A stretch of 64,000 nt of DNA from Mugil cephalus (taxonomy: Eukaryota; Chordata; Actinopteri; Mugiliformes; Mugilidae): NCBI RefSeq assembly GCF_022458985.1, contig NC_061789.1, positions 4,257,501-4,321,500 of the forward strand, read 5' to 3'. Numbering within the stretch: the first letter of the stretch is position 1; every line of letters begins with the position of its first letter. The translations under genes were made by a program, and so were the position numbers. This document shows, in pieces, positions 1 to 11,990 of this stretch. The notes under the pieces are model-generated. The model worked only from the letters and a program-made list of their open reading frames with translations. It searched no databases and had not been told where the DNA came from.

Positions 1-200
1 CTCCCCAGCCCCCTCGCTCGCGTCGCCCGAGTAGCTATGAATGCCTGCTCTGTGTGTCGGTACCAGGGCTTAAAGAGCTCCTTGTATGAGGCCGAGAGAA
101 AAAATAAAAACGATGCAGAGGACTGGTCTTAAAGGAGCAGCGCGAATATACGGACGCAGACTCCGAGAACTCTGATTGGCTACTAGTTCTCTCCCCCTCC
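1..200 (-). promoter_or_regulatory. GC-rich promoter-like left edge
   Basis: CpG-rich sequence in the first 35 bases and an inverted CCAAT box (TGATTGGC at about 173-180) suggest a minus-strand promoter for a gene outside the window to the left. No start codon or splice site can be confirmed. Confidence 0.35.
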
Positions 201-211
201 CCTCTCCAATT

Positions 212-212
<1 letters not shown>

Positions 213-283
<71 letters not shown>
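213..283 (+). repeat. (CTAT)n microsatellite
   Basis: About 70 bases of uninterrupted TATC/CTAT units. Confidence 0.97.
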
Positions 284-1440
284 GGTGTAATTAATTTTGA
301 CATATAAGTGCGTAATTTTACGCAGACTTAAAACGTGCGTTTTTTGGATTAAAACTGCACAAAGTCTAGAATGATGATGCATTCTGAATTAAATCAAGTT
401 TTCCTCGCCAAAAAGTTTCTTGCACGTTTAGTTCACGTCCACATTATCCAACGAATCATGCGTTTGGGTTCAGATTTCAGAAGGAGCTTGGAGACGAAAG
501 ATTCTGTTTCTGATTTCTTCTGAAAAAATAGATAAATAAATAAAAGAACAGGAAAAAAAATGGCGACAAACTTGAGCAAACATTCGCTCCGCAGGTTTCT
601 GATCAGGTCTCAAATATACATACATGCAAACGTGAAGGGATTTTACGCACGTTTACGCACCACGAGACGTAAATAATAGATCTGATTTGTCTGAAAATTC
701 AAGTTCAATATTGAACCGGAAGAATCGGTCATTTATACGTTTTTAAAGGCAAAAATATATATATAAAAACAAAATGCAAACCACAGTCTGTAGCTCACAT
801 GATTATATCATAATAACTTTTAAACAGGTAGAATTCTTCCATCATAGAAAGGTGCAGTTTTCCTCTGCAGTCCGTCCTCCAGTGTAATCAGAAGCACACC
901 ACAGATGCCCACTATGACCAATTAAGGGCCCGGTAATTGGTCAGATCGCGCCTCTCCGGGTCCACGTGCGCGTTTTCTAATTAAATCAACGCCTTAACTG
1001 AGACACAGCGCGCGTTTAAATCCAAACAGTGCCGGTATGCAGGAGGGGAGAGACGAGCGAGGACGTTACGGGCCGCGGGGATACAAACACGAGCGCTGTT
1101 CCTCGCAACAATGACCCCTTGTATCCCCCGCCATGCGACACACTGGCCCCCCAATCCAAAAATCACCACTTTTTTTCCACATTAACCATGAATGTTGACT
1201 CTGATAAGGGAATCCTAACCATGAGTGCATCTCTCTGTCCGATGCTCTGGCTCCTTTCCTTCCTTCTTTCCCCTCCTTTCTTTGCGCCCTTTGTTTTTTT
1301 TTTTTTTTATCACAGGTGAATTGTAATCATGTGATCAAAACGAGCGAACCCTAACCCCCATTAAATGAAAAAAGAAAGCCGTTGTGTGCGTATGAAAAAG
1401 GAAAATGAGGGGGGAAAGTCGTGTGTCTTCCATTCCAGCA
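284..1440. other. AT-rich spacer
   Basis: No gene seen. Short open frames here lack splice sites and family motifs. Confidence 0.6.
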
Positions 1441-1625
1441 TCGCTCCGTGTCTGTAAACTATGACATATAAAGCAAAATGCTCCGGGAGCGCGGGGAGCG
1501 CATCTCGGGGAGCCGCGGTGCGACAGTCCGGCTCCTGGAGCTGAAACCGAGGAGCTCCAGGGAGCCGCTCCGGGGATTTCCTTCCTTCCCGCTGTGCAGC
1601 TGACAATTTGCGGCCCAGTTTCGGT
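1440..1625. promoter_or_regulatory. Isolated CpG-rich island
   Basis: Dense CpG (GGGAGCGCGGGGAGCGCATC and neighbours) in AT-rich surroundings, flanked by an AT-rich TTTGCTTTATATGTCATAGT stretch. It could be a distal regulatory element or an untranslated exon. No coding frame is convincing. Confidence 0.35.
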
Positions 1626-1989
1626 TTGACGTGAGTGTCGTTTTTTTTTTTTTTTTCGCTCGTGTTTATGAAGTGAAGGAGGAGGTAAACAAACTTTATA
1701 TTACGAGGAAAGAAAATCACAGTTTACTGGAACCGGGCTGTAAGAATTACATGTTTCTGCCATAATTAATGTATTTGTGATGCTGTGACAAGTTATTTAC
1801 CAGCGGGAGTTTTGTCTTTGATGTGAATTATCTGTGAGAAATCTTCTTTCCAGAGAAAGAGGACTTAATCTTTTTGTCTGTAAAAAGTTGCCTTTGTGAT
1901 GTCTGACAGTTTCCACAAATTAAATTACGCATGAAGCGTTTAGAAATACAAAACGCGTATTGTGTAATGCACATAAGCTTTAAGAGTTT

Positions 1990-1991
<2 letters not shown>

Positions 1992-2022
<31 letters not shown>
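1992..2022 (+). repeat. (TG)n microsatellite
   Basis: About 15 TG units. Confidence 0.95.
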
Positions 2023-2024
<2 letters not shown>

Positions 2025-3840
2025 AAATGGAAAAACGGACATGAGACAATATTAAAGTTTTAGTAACTTTATATTCCTCTTTTTCTATATTATTATTATT
2101 ATAAGAATCTATTCTGAGGTCAAACGCCTTTTCTTAAAGCTTGTTAATTGTTTCACATCATAAAATGTTCATGTGTCCTTAAATAATATCAATTTTTAAA
2201 AAAAGAAAAAAAAGAAAAGCTACTTTGTTTTGAAAGACAAAGCACAAATAAAGTTTCTGCAAGTTTCAAAATACTTCAGTGCAGTTTGCAGTAAAACCCT
2301 CAAAAAGTTAAACGAAACAAGTCTTTGTCCCAGTTTTTTTTTTTTTTTGTAAATCAGGTCAAAATATACTGCACAGTTAACAACAGTTTTAATTTTAGGA
2401 TTTTTTGATTTAATAAACCTTACTGCAAAAACTTTAGGATTACTATAATGTCCAATAATGACTCTTTCTTTGTCTGCATGCAGCAAAAAACCTGGACAAA
2501 TTAAATGCATGTTTATTTCTAAGGCGTCTAGTATTGTTTGTGCAGACGTTTCATTCAAAAATAAAAGCAGACATTGTGTCTGTGGCAATTTTCTCAGTCA
2601 TCCAGGTTAAACAAATTTAACTAGACGTTCTGAGGCGGACATTAGTTGCACAAACTGACACAACGATGCAGACTCTGCATGTTTGTCATGTGATGAAGAC
2701 GAGGTAGAGTGGCGATGTCTTTGTGAACCTCACGAGGAGACACAATCAGCTCCTCAGGTTGACAGTTAAAGGTCATCGAGTCTGTGGGTCGACTGCAGCA
2801 AAGAGGCCACGAATCGTCCTGTGACCACGAGGCTGTGGGGTCCTCACAGGGCTGGAATCCCTCCAATGCACCTTTATGCATTTCTGTATGAAGTTTATGT
2901 GGCATCAAATTACAATATCTTCAAGGCAAATGTACTCAGAAATCACTCAAGCTATTAGTAATAATAACGATACAAAATGGAGTTTTATTTTTTACAAAAC
3001 TCAAATCCAAACTTGTGCCAACCCAGTTATCTTCTGCTAAAACAACTGAATGATCTTTGGTTAAAAGAATAACTGGAGTTGTGAATATTAGTCAGATAAA
3101 AACATGAAGTATTCACGACTAAATCTTGAAGATGAACATGTTAAAACAGCCTTTACATCAGTGAATCCCGTCACACAGAAACATCTCAACGTCCCGTGTG
3201 AGAGCAGCTCCCTCTGCTCATCTGGGATCTGACTTTAATTCATTCACTCTCGTCCCTCGTGCACCTGTGCAGGACAAAGCAGGTGTGTCCCCTCCACCAC
3301 CACCCTCCTGGTCTTGAAGTGGATCAGTCAACCCTGCACAAGGATCCGGTGCCCTGTTAACTTCGCCGTTATTAACTCAATTACAAACTTAATCAACTCT
3401 GTCTTATATTTTCTGAGGAGCTTGAGGCACAGAGGCTATAATAATAATAATGAGATATTTTACGTTTATTATTGGTCAACCTCACAAGATCACAAAACTG
3501 GAACTGGTTTAGTTTCTGAAGCCACGTTTTTGTTTTGCCTTGTTTTTAAAAGTGGGCCACAGTAGGACTCACACATGCAATAATCCACAAGTAATAAATA
3601 TCAGTTGGATCTTTATTATAATTTTTTAAATGTCCTCTTGAATCACATCATTTAAAAGTTCAACCCTCTTACTTTTCTTCATGAATTCCTTCAGTGGTGT
3701 TACATTTAAATCAATCCCCCTCTTTGACACTTACGTTTGTGCTCAGACGCCAAAAGTTGTTGTTTTTGTGCGTTTGACTTGTTTTGCTCCAAGTTGTGTA
3801 AAAACTGGAAAATGTGATGCAAGTCTACATGCATCTGCAA
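2023..3840. other. Spacer without a gene
   Basis: AT-rich. At 2,590 TTCTCAGTCATCCAGGTTAA resembles the GGATGACTGAGAA tail found in worn fish retroelements, and 2,640-2,910 minus carries an 88-codon open frame that I do not recognise. Confidence 0.5.
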
Positions 3841-3842
3841 AC

Positions 3843-3843
<1 letters not shown>

Positions 3844-3886
<43 letters not shown>
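3844..3886 (+). repeat. (TG)n microsatellite
   Basis: About 21 TG units. Confidence 0.96.
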
Positions 3887-3887
<1 letters not shown>

Positions 3888-4529
3888 GCTACCTTAATGA
3901 ATAGGCCATTGTGTGTCCTGCCTCATATCTCCACTGGCCTGCAAAAGGAAAGAATCTAGTTACTTCAATTGTGTTAGGGGGGGACATCTAAAAGGAACTG
4001 ATACTGGGGTAAGGGTCCCAGGTGAGAGACGGAGAGTTTAGTTACCTGAGGCTGATTTCTGCTACTTTTTTTTTGTAATCATCCCTCTACTTGTTGTTGT
4101 GAAGCTGGCCCCGCAGATATGTTAGTTTTTCTTTCTAACTAGCTTTTATGCTAATTTATTTTTCATAAAACTGTGAGGTTTTTATCAGACATGTGTGTTT
4201 GCTCATGCAAGTTTGACACTAAAAAACATCTGCTGTTTGGTACAAATTATGATCTAAAACCTTCCACCTGGTGATGTTTAGTTAGCCTGGTACACTTAGC
4301 ACCATTTCTTGAGGCGACTGCCGTCTCCTGATAGTGATTCGTGACTGTCAGATGATGGTGTACTTCTTGTCTCAGTTTTAATCCAGTTTAGCCGAAGGAA
4401 ACTTTAAGCCAGCCAAGATTTGACATCTTCAATAAAATAATCAAAAAATAATAATAATAAGTTAACGCTACCTGGATCACAAAGAGATATTATATCTGAA
4501 CAGATCACCAAAAGATCCATGTTTGCCTA

Positions 4530-5952
4530 AAATAAAATAGGTCCAAACACAGAGCCTTGTGGTACACCACATGAAAGTGGTAGACACTAGTAATTCTGAA
4601 CAGGTGGACACAAGATATCAGCGTTACAGTTACGGAAGTCGGAAAACTAGATAACTCTAGAAAACTAGAAAGCTCTTGCCGTGTCCTAATATAACTTAAT
4701 GTGTTCAATATTTTCATTTGAGTGCAGAGTGAAATTAAAGTTTTCAAAAACCTTGATATTAACTAATATTATTGCTGTAATATTAAACTAAATTTAGGCT
4801 ATTTAAGTTCCGTAAATTGTAAATCGAACAGATAGCTTGAAACAAATGATGAGATTTAATTATTTACAGTGAGGCAGAAATTTATAAAAAAAAAATATTC
4901 AAAAGTTTTAAATGTTTAACTTAGACAGTTTGCCACGACGCTGTTTGACTGTGTTTTGGTTTTACCAGGTTATTGTTTTTGGCCATTGTTAGCATGACAT
5001 GGGCTTGTAGTTCCCATACAACACGTGAAAAAATTAAATTACACTGCAACAGCATTTCAACATGTGTATGTGGAAAAATACTGTCTGTACAACCGATTTA
5101 ATGCAACAAAAACTAATTAAAAGAGCTGGTAAAAGGAATATTACAGGAGCTTCTAATTACTATTTACACACAGGGCGGCCATCTTGGTAACTCAACTTGG
5201 GGGTAGTGGAAATTCCAACACGTAATTAGGACATTCTGACTTCTGAGTAGAAATGTAACGCACCACAAGTCCCAGAGATTTATCAAAATGAAATACCGTC
5301 CTCATTTTGGTTCCTAACAATCAAATTCACCGTTCTGATAACAGGTTGGGAGCAATGTGTGAACTCAGATGGAGCAGCAGCTACATTTGTGGTATATTCT
5401 TTTAAAATAGAGATGAAGAGCTAGTGACGTCTGTACAGTAGGAATATTTTAATGTTCTGCTTGTTTCACTTGTAAATATACAAGAACCTGGAACGCCCAC
5501 TAGAGAACAACCATCAGAATCAAAGAGACAGTAGTGGAAGTTGTTCTTTTTCTTAACAGATGTAAAGGAAGCATAGATGCGCTACTGGGCCCAACATGGA
5601 GCCTTATGGTACTCCTCAGGAGATGAGAGTACAGTTAACACAATGAAACACCATCCTCCATTTTGGTTCCTATCATCAAATTCACCACGCTGATAGCAGG
5701 CTTGAAGCGTCAGGTGACCCGAGATGGTTGTCATTGATGGTAGTTTCTTTTCAAGTGGAGAAGAGTTAGCTCAATCCATAGAGCATGAATATGTTTTTGC
5801 TTATTTTGCTCATAGAAAATAGTTGTCGGCAACCGAAGAACAATATTAGAAAGTATTATCTTCTAACAGATAACAGAGGACGCATAGATAAACTACTTTC
5901 AGATTGGGCCTAACATGGAGCCTTGTGGTACTCCACAGGAGATGAGTGCTCT
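4530..5952 (+). repeat. Locally duplicated dispersed repeat
   Basis: Two units at about 5,289-5,632 and 5,642-5,952 share TTTTGGTTCCTA..ATCAAATTCACC near the start and GGGCC(C/T)AACATGGAGCCTT at the end. A third copy of the end motif (GAGCCTTGTGGTACACCAC) is at 4,549. The conserved ends are about 65-85% alike by eye. Confidence 0.7.
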
Positions 5953-7464
5953 GGAACATATCGTAAATTTTAATGAGTCTTAGAGGTAGGAAGGAATCAT
6001 CTGATGTTCAAGGTGGTCCCGACACATGAGTGCTTAAAACAGGTTCATAAGAAATGCTCAAGTATAACAAGTTATTAAAAGAAATTACATGTTGAGACTC
6101 TTAATCAGGGTTTACGTTAAACATCGCCACAAATGCAGCGAGCAGCCAGTAACACTGACACTGACAAGCCTCACACTCATAAAGTTACCCTTAAAACTGT
6201 GAGTTGGGCGGCTGCAGCTGTGACGGGAACAAGAGGCGAGAAAAATGGGGGAGGATAAACAGAATTGGAAACCTCAATGGTGCCTTGTATCGTGTACAAC
6301 TGTCCCTGTCTTCTCTTGGAGCGAAAGCAGCAACGTGTCATTTCACATGCATCGGTTTCCCAGTTGATTGTATATGTGTGTTTACTCCGTTTATTTATTT
6401 AGCCATTTATTGGCCTAACAGATGATTTTCTAACGGATTCCATTGTAAGATTTGGGAACTTCCAAACGATCCATTTCTGTAAAACAAGAGAACATGCTTG
6501 AGAAATGATAATTGGGGCGGAATGAGAGGCGAGGGATGTGGAGATTGAGTCATTTGCAGGAAAATGTAGAAAATGATGTTGAAGAATTCCACCGTCGACA
6601 ATGGTTTTCTTTGTCTGGAGGCTCCTGCTGCGTGTCTGGTCGGTTGCTGTTAGAGAACATCATCACGTACCATCGATGCACCACTCTACAAAAAAACAAA
6701 ACAAAAAGTTCAATTCCCGTTTTTCCCATCAGACTCAAAAAAATAAATTCTTATTAAATGACTAAAATGTCCTGGCAGATGAGCACAACAACATGTGTTT
6801 CAAATACTTGAAAGTAACTTAGTACATTTACTCAGTTACTTCACTCTTTACTTAGAGTTTGGGTTTCTATTCTCATTAACTAAACTGGAAAATAATGTTT
6901 TTTATTCCACTACATTGCTACTCATAAGGCTTCTTTCACATAAGAACATGAACAAACAAAATTTAAAAATGACGCATTATTATAAATGAAATCAAAAAAC
7001 GCACTATTTGGCCTCATATACGATCACAATAACTATTTTCCACCAAAAAAAATAGTTACAATAATACAAATATTATCATAAACTAATCTTTAATAGTGAA
7101 CACAATATTTTTTTATAGTATTTATATTTAATATCTCCTCATAAAGATAAATTAGAATCTCTTCTGAACATTATAACTTAAATTAAATGAGGTTTTGTTG
7201 CACGACTGGTTGATACGTTTACCTAAAAAAAAATAGAAAAAAGTGAGTTAGCTTCTGATATACTGAAATGAAAATGAAATAAATTGTTAAATCTGGTTGT
7301 TGCTGTCTTCTCAAAGTTTGGTAAAGCTTAATTTCCTGCTGCTGGCTGCAGATCCCGCTGAATAATAAAGAGGTCGCTACAGTTAATGCATCTCTGCGCT
7401 TCATTACTATTATTTCCTTTTTTTAAGGCCCTCAAGTTTAACATTAAGACAGACACTTCTTGTG
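5953..7464. other. AT-rich spacer
   Basis: No gene seen. 6,795-7,210 is very AT-rich, with an LTYLSYFTLYL-like frame that is chance. Confidence 0.5.
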
Positions 7465-7523
7465 TAGAATAGAATAGAATAGAATAGAATAGAATAGAAT
7501 AGAATAGAATAGAATAGAATAGA
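7465..7523 (+). repeat. (TAGAA)n microsatellite
   Basis: About 12 pentanucleotide units, directly abutting the left end of the THAP-bearing transposon relic. Confidence 0.96.
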
Positions 7524-7525
7524 GG

Positions 7526-8285
7526 GCATGCATGTGATGTCACAGCTGGCTGAAGTCTCCATGGTTACGGCCACTGAGTGGCAAAAAGTGAAAGTTGAAC
7601 ATGGAGATTAGCAGCATTAGTTTGACTTTCATAGCGTCTTAATTGTAGAAGTGATTAAAAAATAGCGAAGAGCTGAAGATTTCAAAAGCAGTCAGAAATA
7701 TATTTTATATTTTTACAGATATCTGCCAAAGAACAGAGAAGTAAATGTATCACTGCGTTAGAAGAAACAACTGGATCCAGACAATGAAACCTGGTGTTGT
7801 GGTTCACATTTAGTGTCAGGTAATATTAATTTATACTGTATTTTTTTGATGAAGTCAAACCTTAAGTTACTTCTTAAGTTACGTTCTGGAGGGCTGTCAG
7901 ATAAGTTTGTTATGTACGACAATAACTATTTCAGCTCCAACAATAAATAACAATAAAATAGAATATTTGTGATCACTCCTCGTCATTTAACGCTACAGTA
8001 TTATTTGGCTAACATTACTTCTCAGTAAAGCTCTTAGCGTTAGCATCTTCTATTCAGCTACATTTATCATAACTGAAATGACCTAAAACTAACTGAAACT
8101 GAGGCTAAACCACTTTTCCAAATTCATACTAGTTCATATGAATCATTGTTGAGTCCAGTTGTTCTTCATTTAATCTGATAATCCACATTTTCCTGGCCTC
8201 TCTGTATTTATTGCTGCATTTCACCATGTTTTTGCCACTCAGGGGGCGTGGCCTCGAGCAGAAGTGACGTCAATGCATAGCCATA
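7526..8285 (+). mobile_element. DNA-transposon relic with a broken THAP-domain exon (copy 1)
   Basis: The ends are imperfect inverted repeats: GCATGTGATGTCAC...GGCCACTGAGTGGCAAAAA against a right end that reads GCATTGACGTCAC...CCCCTGAGTGGCAAAAA when inverted. Near 7,720-7,830 a decayed frame reads LPKNRE then a WIxALxxKxxW-like stretch, the pattern of a THAP zinc-finger DNA-binding domain, with an in-frame stop. P-element-like transposons carry such an N-terminal THAP exon. Confidence 0.6.
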
Positions 8286-8675
8286 GAAAATAAACTTTAT
8301 TCAGAATTAATACAACTTCATGTGCATTACAGGGAATTTTCGTTAGATTTGCGTCATTTACATCCGTATCGTTGACTTAAAATTAGTAATTTCCTGTTTT
8401 GTTTAGTTTTTTTTCTGAACTTGCGTAACCATGACTCTGAACTTGCATTCAAATCACTGCTGTAACTATTTCCAAGTCAATAATGTGACGTCCCGGCATC
8501 CAGCTGACTGGAAGCTCCTTCCACCATCATCATCACCATCGCTGTGACGTCCAGTTCTGACGCTGCATCGACCTCAGTTCTGCTTCGCTCGTGTTTACAG
8601 GACAAAGTCGGGGCGGAAAAAAGACGTGAGAAGGTGGTGATGTGTCTTAGGAGCAAATATGGAAAATGAAGATTT

Positions 8676-8694
8676 AAAAAAAAAAAAAAAAAAA
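8676..8694 (+). repeat. Poly(A) tract
   Basis: About 19 adenines, with no retroelement body recognised before it. Confidence 0.8.
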
Positions 8695-8788
8695 CTGCAG
8701 AAGAAGAAGTCATTTTCCAATCATGAGTTTTTCTCGGAACATTGAATTAAGCAGCGTGAACGGGCGGGGGGGCCTGGAGGGTCTGGGG

Positions 8789-8808
8789 GCTGGCTGGCTG
8801 GCTGGCTG
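8789..8808 (+). repeat. (GGCT)n microsatellite
   Basis: About five tetranucleotide units in a GC-rich patch. Confidence 0.85.
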
Positions 8809-9522
8809 CAGAGTCGCCTGAATGAAAGGGCTCGTTGTTTGATGCAGGGAGAGCGAGATGAAAGGGGAGAGGGAGATGGCGAGTTTGTCGGGCATCAGTC
8901 CCCTCTCCTATCGCCTTCTCACCCCGCGGCCCTCCCTCGCTCTGCCCATGTGAGCTCGAGTTCAAACGCAGGGCCTACAGCTGCTCGCATCCACACACAC
9001 ACACACACATATAAACACACCACACACTCGGAGTGCACACAGCTAGATGAGATATGCGTGCTACATACTGTTTACAAGCAATAACACACAACAAGTCAGA
9101 TGTGCATCCACCGGTAGAAGCTCTGAAGTTCTGCTGAAAACAAACAAGCTTCAAAAACTAAAACTTTTATCACCCATAAAAACTGTCATTAATACGTTTA
9201 TGGGCGTCAAAGTCGGAATTTATTCATGAAGGAAAGTACGCACACAAAAAGTCTATATATACAACCAATCAAAAGGCAAAAACTAGACATTAAGTCGATT
9301 ATTTGGCTAATTATTTGTCGTATTATCTGCTTGTTACACGGGGGTAAAGTGCAGATTCTCGGCTTTAATTTAATTTGAAAGTCTCTACGTCCAAATTGGA
9401 GTGAAAGTGTAGGAATTACAAGCATTTCATGGACGGTGTATTTTTAGCTGATCAAACGGGGGCTTCGTGGAGCAAGCGGCTTCTGCAGTATCTCAGCAGT
9501 AGAAGGGTGTGGGGCTGTCACC

Positions 9523-9853
9523 GATCAGCCACAACATTATGACCACCGACAGGTGTAGTAAATAACATTTAAAACCATCTTGTGACGATTCAGTGTTCTG
9601 CTGGGAACTCATTCGTGTTGATGTTACTTAGACAGGTAGCGCCCGCCTAAACCAGACTAGACCCCCCACCATCCCATAGCAATGACACACACAAAACACA
9701 CACAAAAACACTTTAGGAACAACTAAAACAACATGTAGAACAGTAGAGGTGTTGACCTGGCCTCCAGATCCACTAGATCCCAAACTGACAAACTGATCAG
9801 TGGGATGTAGGAGACCTACACAGTACTAGGGTGGCGGTCATAATATTTATACC
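9523..9853 (+). mobile_element. MITE with GATCAGCC...GGCTGATC-type inverted ends (copy A)
   Basis: Left end GATCAGCCACAACATTATGA. The right end is a worn inverse (GGTGGCGGTCATAATATTTA). The interior shares CTAAACCAGACTAGACCCCC, CATAGCAATGACACA and CTTTAGGAACAACT with the copies at 13.5 kb and 21.4 kb. It has no coding capacity, so it is a non-autonomous element. Confidence 0.75.
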
Positions 9854-9879
9854 TTGTTATGTCTTCAAGGAAACCCCCC

Positions 9880-10560
9880 AAAACATCCAGTTGCCTTTTT
9901 CCGAGCTTTACTTTAAATATCCCGTGACCTGGATGACTGAGGATCTTCACAGACAGACTAAACAGCTGCTTTATGATCCAGTGTGAGATATTCCTTCATC
10001 ATTTCTCCAATAATTCTCACAAATAAGAACCCATTGAGTGTTAAAATAAAAGCCTGGAAGGTAAAAAAGAACCCTTCCACAAAATCTGGAATATTCTCAA
10101 TCAATCAATGTCCATGTCTACTATATAAGTTACAAATACATTAAAAAAAAGGGTTGAAAATAAGTTTTAAAAGGTCTTTCATAAAAGAAATAAAAAGACT
10201 GGATGTAAATGGAACCCTTCCACAACATCTGGAACATTCTCCAGAAGGTGGACACATCAATGTCCTGGTTTATGATAAAGAGAAGATTTAAACAAGCAAA
10301 GGTGTAGGGATGACTTCACTTTTCATGAGTCCAGTTGTTCTTTAGTTTTGTTTAGTTTTTAAAGTGACCTGGATGACTGATAACTCTCCCAGACTCAAAA
10401 GTTTTTTTTTTTTGTGATAAATTCTTTCATTCCTCATATGCAGCTGAACTTTTTGATTGGATGTATAGAAAACCCTTCCTCTATATCCGGCCATGGGAAG
10501 AACATTCTCTGGATGTTGGGCTTAGCAGTGTCCATGTGTTTCCTCAAAAGTGATTAGAAA
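9880..10560 (+). repeat. Tandemly duplicated retroelement-tail-like repeat
   Basis: GTGACCTGGATGACTGA occurs at 9,926 and again at 10,364. AACCCTTCCACAA(A/C)ATCTGGAA occurs at 10,072 and 10,209, with a worn third copy near 10,470. This is a family of 0.1-0.4 kb units of unknown origin. Confidence 0.6.
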
Positions 10561-11382
10561 ATGAGCTCAAAAGCTGTTTCATTAAGCATTAAAGGTTATA
10601 AAGTTACTTCTAAGTGTGGTATTTGCATTTAGATGATGATATAATGAGAATCCAAAGACACACAGACGCCACACTGAATGTTATCTCCACATCTGGAGCT
10701 AATAATATTTTGTATAGCGTTTCGTTACGACTAAAAGAGTCAGAACAGAAGATGCCGCCACGTTGTTGTTGTCTGCAGCAGAGCAGTCAGGTCGTCAGTT
10801 CACTTGAGTGATGGACCTTTATTTTTAGCTTGTGTAAAATTCATTACCCACGCTCGGCATGAAGCCTCCAGACTGAGGTGACTGCTCCAACAAAGCCGCC
10901 CTTGTCGTGGTCATTTCTCATTGTTAGCGTTGGTGACATTAGAGCTTTCCAGTCTTGGATGCATTCATGTTCAACAAATAACATTTTAAGCAGATCTCAC
11001 CACTGGAAACCATTCATTTTGTTTCACAAGTACAATTTATGTGTAGCGTTTAGTTGAGCTGAGATTGCTGAATGATTTTAGCACCTATACCATACCCAAA
11101 CACAACACAAATATGTGTGTTATTGGTGTAATTAAATTAAATTCTCTTAAATTTGAATCCACTGCAGCTCTCAGAGCGGTCGTCCAAAATAGATTTGAGT
11201 TATTTTTTTATAATATGGAGTGAAATGAATGCTTTACACATGGATCAACCACTGTTAAAGTTTCTATAGAGCGGATACAGCAATATAAATATGTGTCAAT
11301 GTGACATGCTCTAGTTAAGCCAAGATATCAAATCTCCTCAATTAAGTTTCCTCAATGTGTTTCATCTTTACTGATCCAAAAC

Positions 11383-11603
11383 TAGGGATGTGCAGATTGA
11401 TACTGAAATGTCGATACTTTCGATACCAGGTCTTTATGCTCTAAGATCGATTCTCAAATCAGAATATCGATACTTTCGATACTTGAGTCATTCAAGGTAA
11501 TGTAGGAACAAAGTGGAAAGTAAGTAAACGTTTACCAGACGCATTAGGGTGTATTTACACAAAGTATCGGATCGGTATCGTCAAAAGGGAATCAGTGGTA
11601 TCA
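11383..11603 (+). mobile_element. Non-autonomous DNA element with ATCGATA palindromes (copy 1)
   Basis: Starts AGGGATGTGCAGATTGATAC and ends GAATCAGTGGTATC. It contains repeated TCGATACTTTCGATAC blocks and GGTAATGTAGGAACA. It matches 15,176-15,436 along its length. Confidence 0.65.
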
Positions 11604-11694
11604 AACAGAGATGGGGGGGGGTGCATATCAGGCTACGGCATCATACGCAGTTTAGACTTTTGTGTAGGGTGACCAGATTTGAATCTGGGAATTG

Positions 11695-11990
11695 GGCATT
11701 TCAGAAAACACAATGACATTTCAGAAAACACAATGACAGTTCTGTCCAATCAGAAACAAAAAGTGTTGTCCCTACCCTCAAATGTGGTTGTGTTTTGTGA
11801 AATGTTGTTGTGTTTTCTGTAATGCTGTTGTGTTTTGTCAAATGCCGTTTTACTGTGAGGTCATTGTGTTTCCTGAAATGTCATGTTTTGTCAAACGTTG
11901 TTGTGTTTTCTGAAATGACGTTGTGTTTTCTGAAATGTCGTCATATTTTCTGAAATGTTGTTGTGTTTTCTGAAATGTCGTTGTGTTTTG
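11695..11990 (+). repeat. Minisatellite, ~20 bp unit, with inverted copies at one end
   Basis: About nine variant units of TTGTGTTTTCTGAAATGTCG, preceded at 11,700-11,740 by two units in the opposite orientation (TTTCAGAAAACACAATGACA). The arrangement could fold into a hairpin. Confidence 0.8.

Noticed and set aside
2642-2908. 88-codon minus-strand frame with a protein-like look
   Set aside because: No family recognised, no splice context, and it starts beside a worn retroelement-tail motif. Kept only as a note.
3844-3886. Regular short repeats as a possible CRISPR-like or tandem regulatory array
   Set aside because: Plain dinucleotide microsatellites with no unique spacers, in a vertebrate genome.
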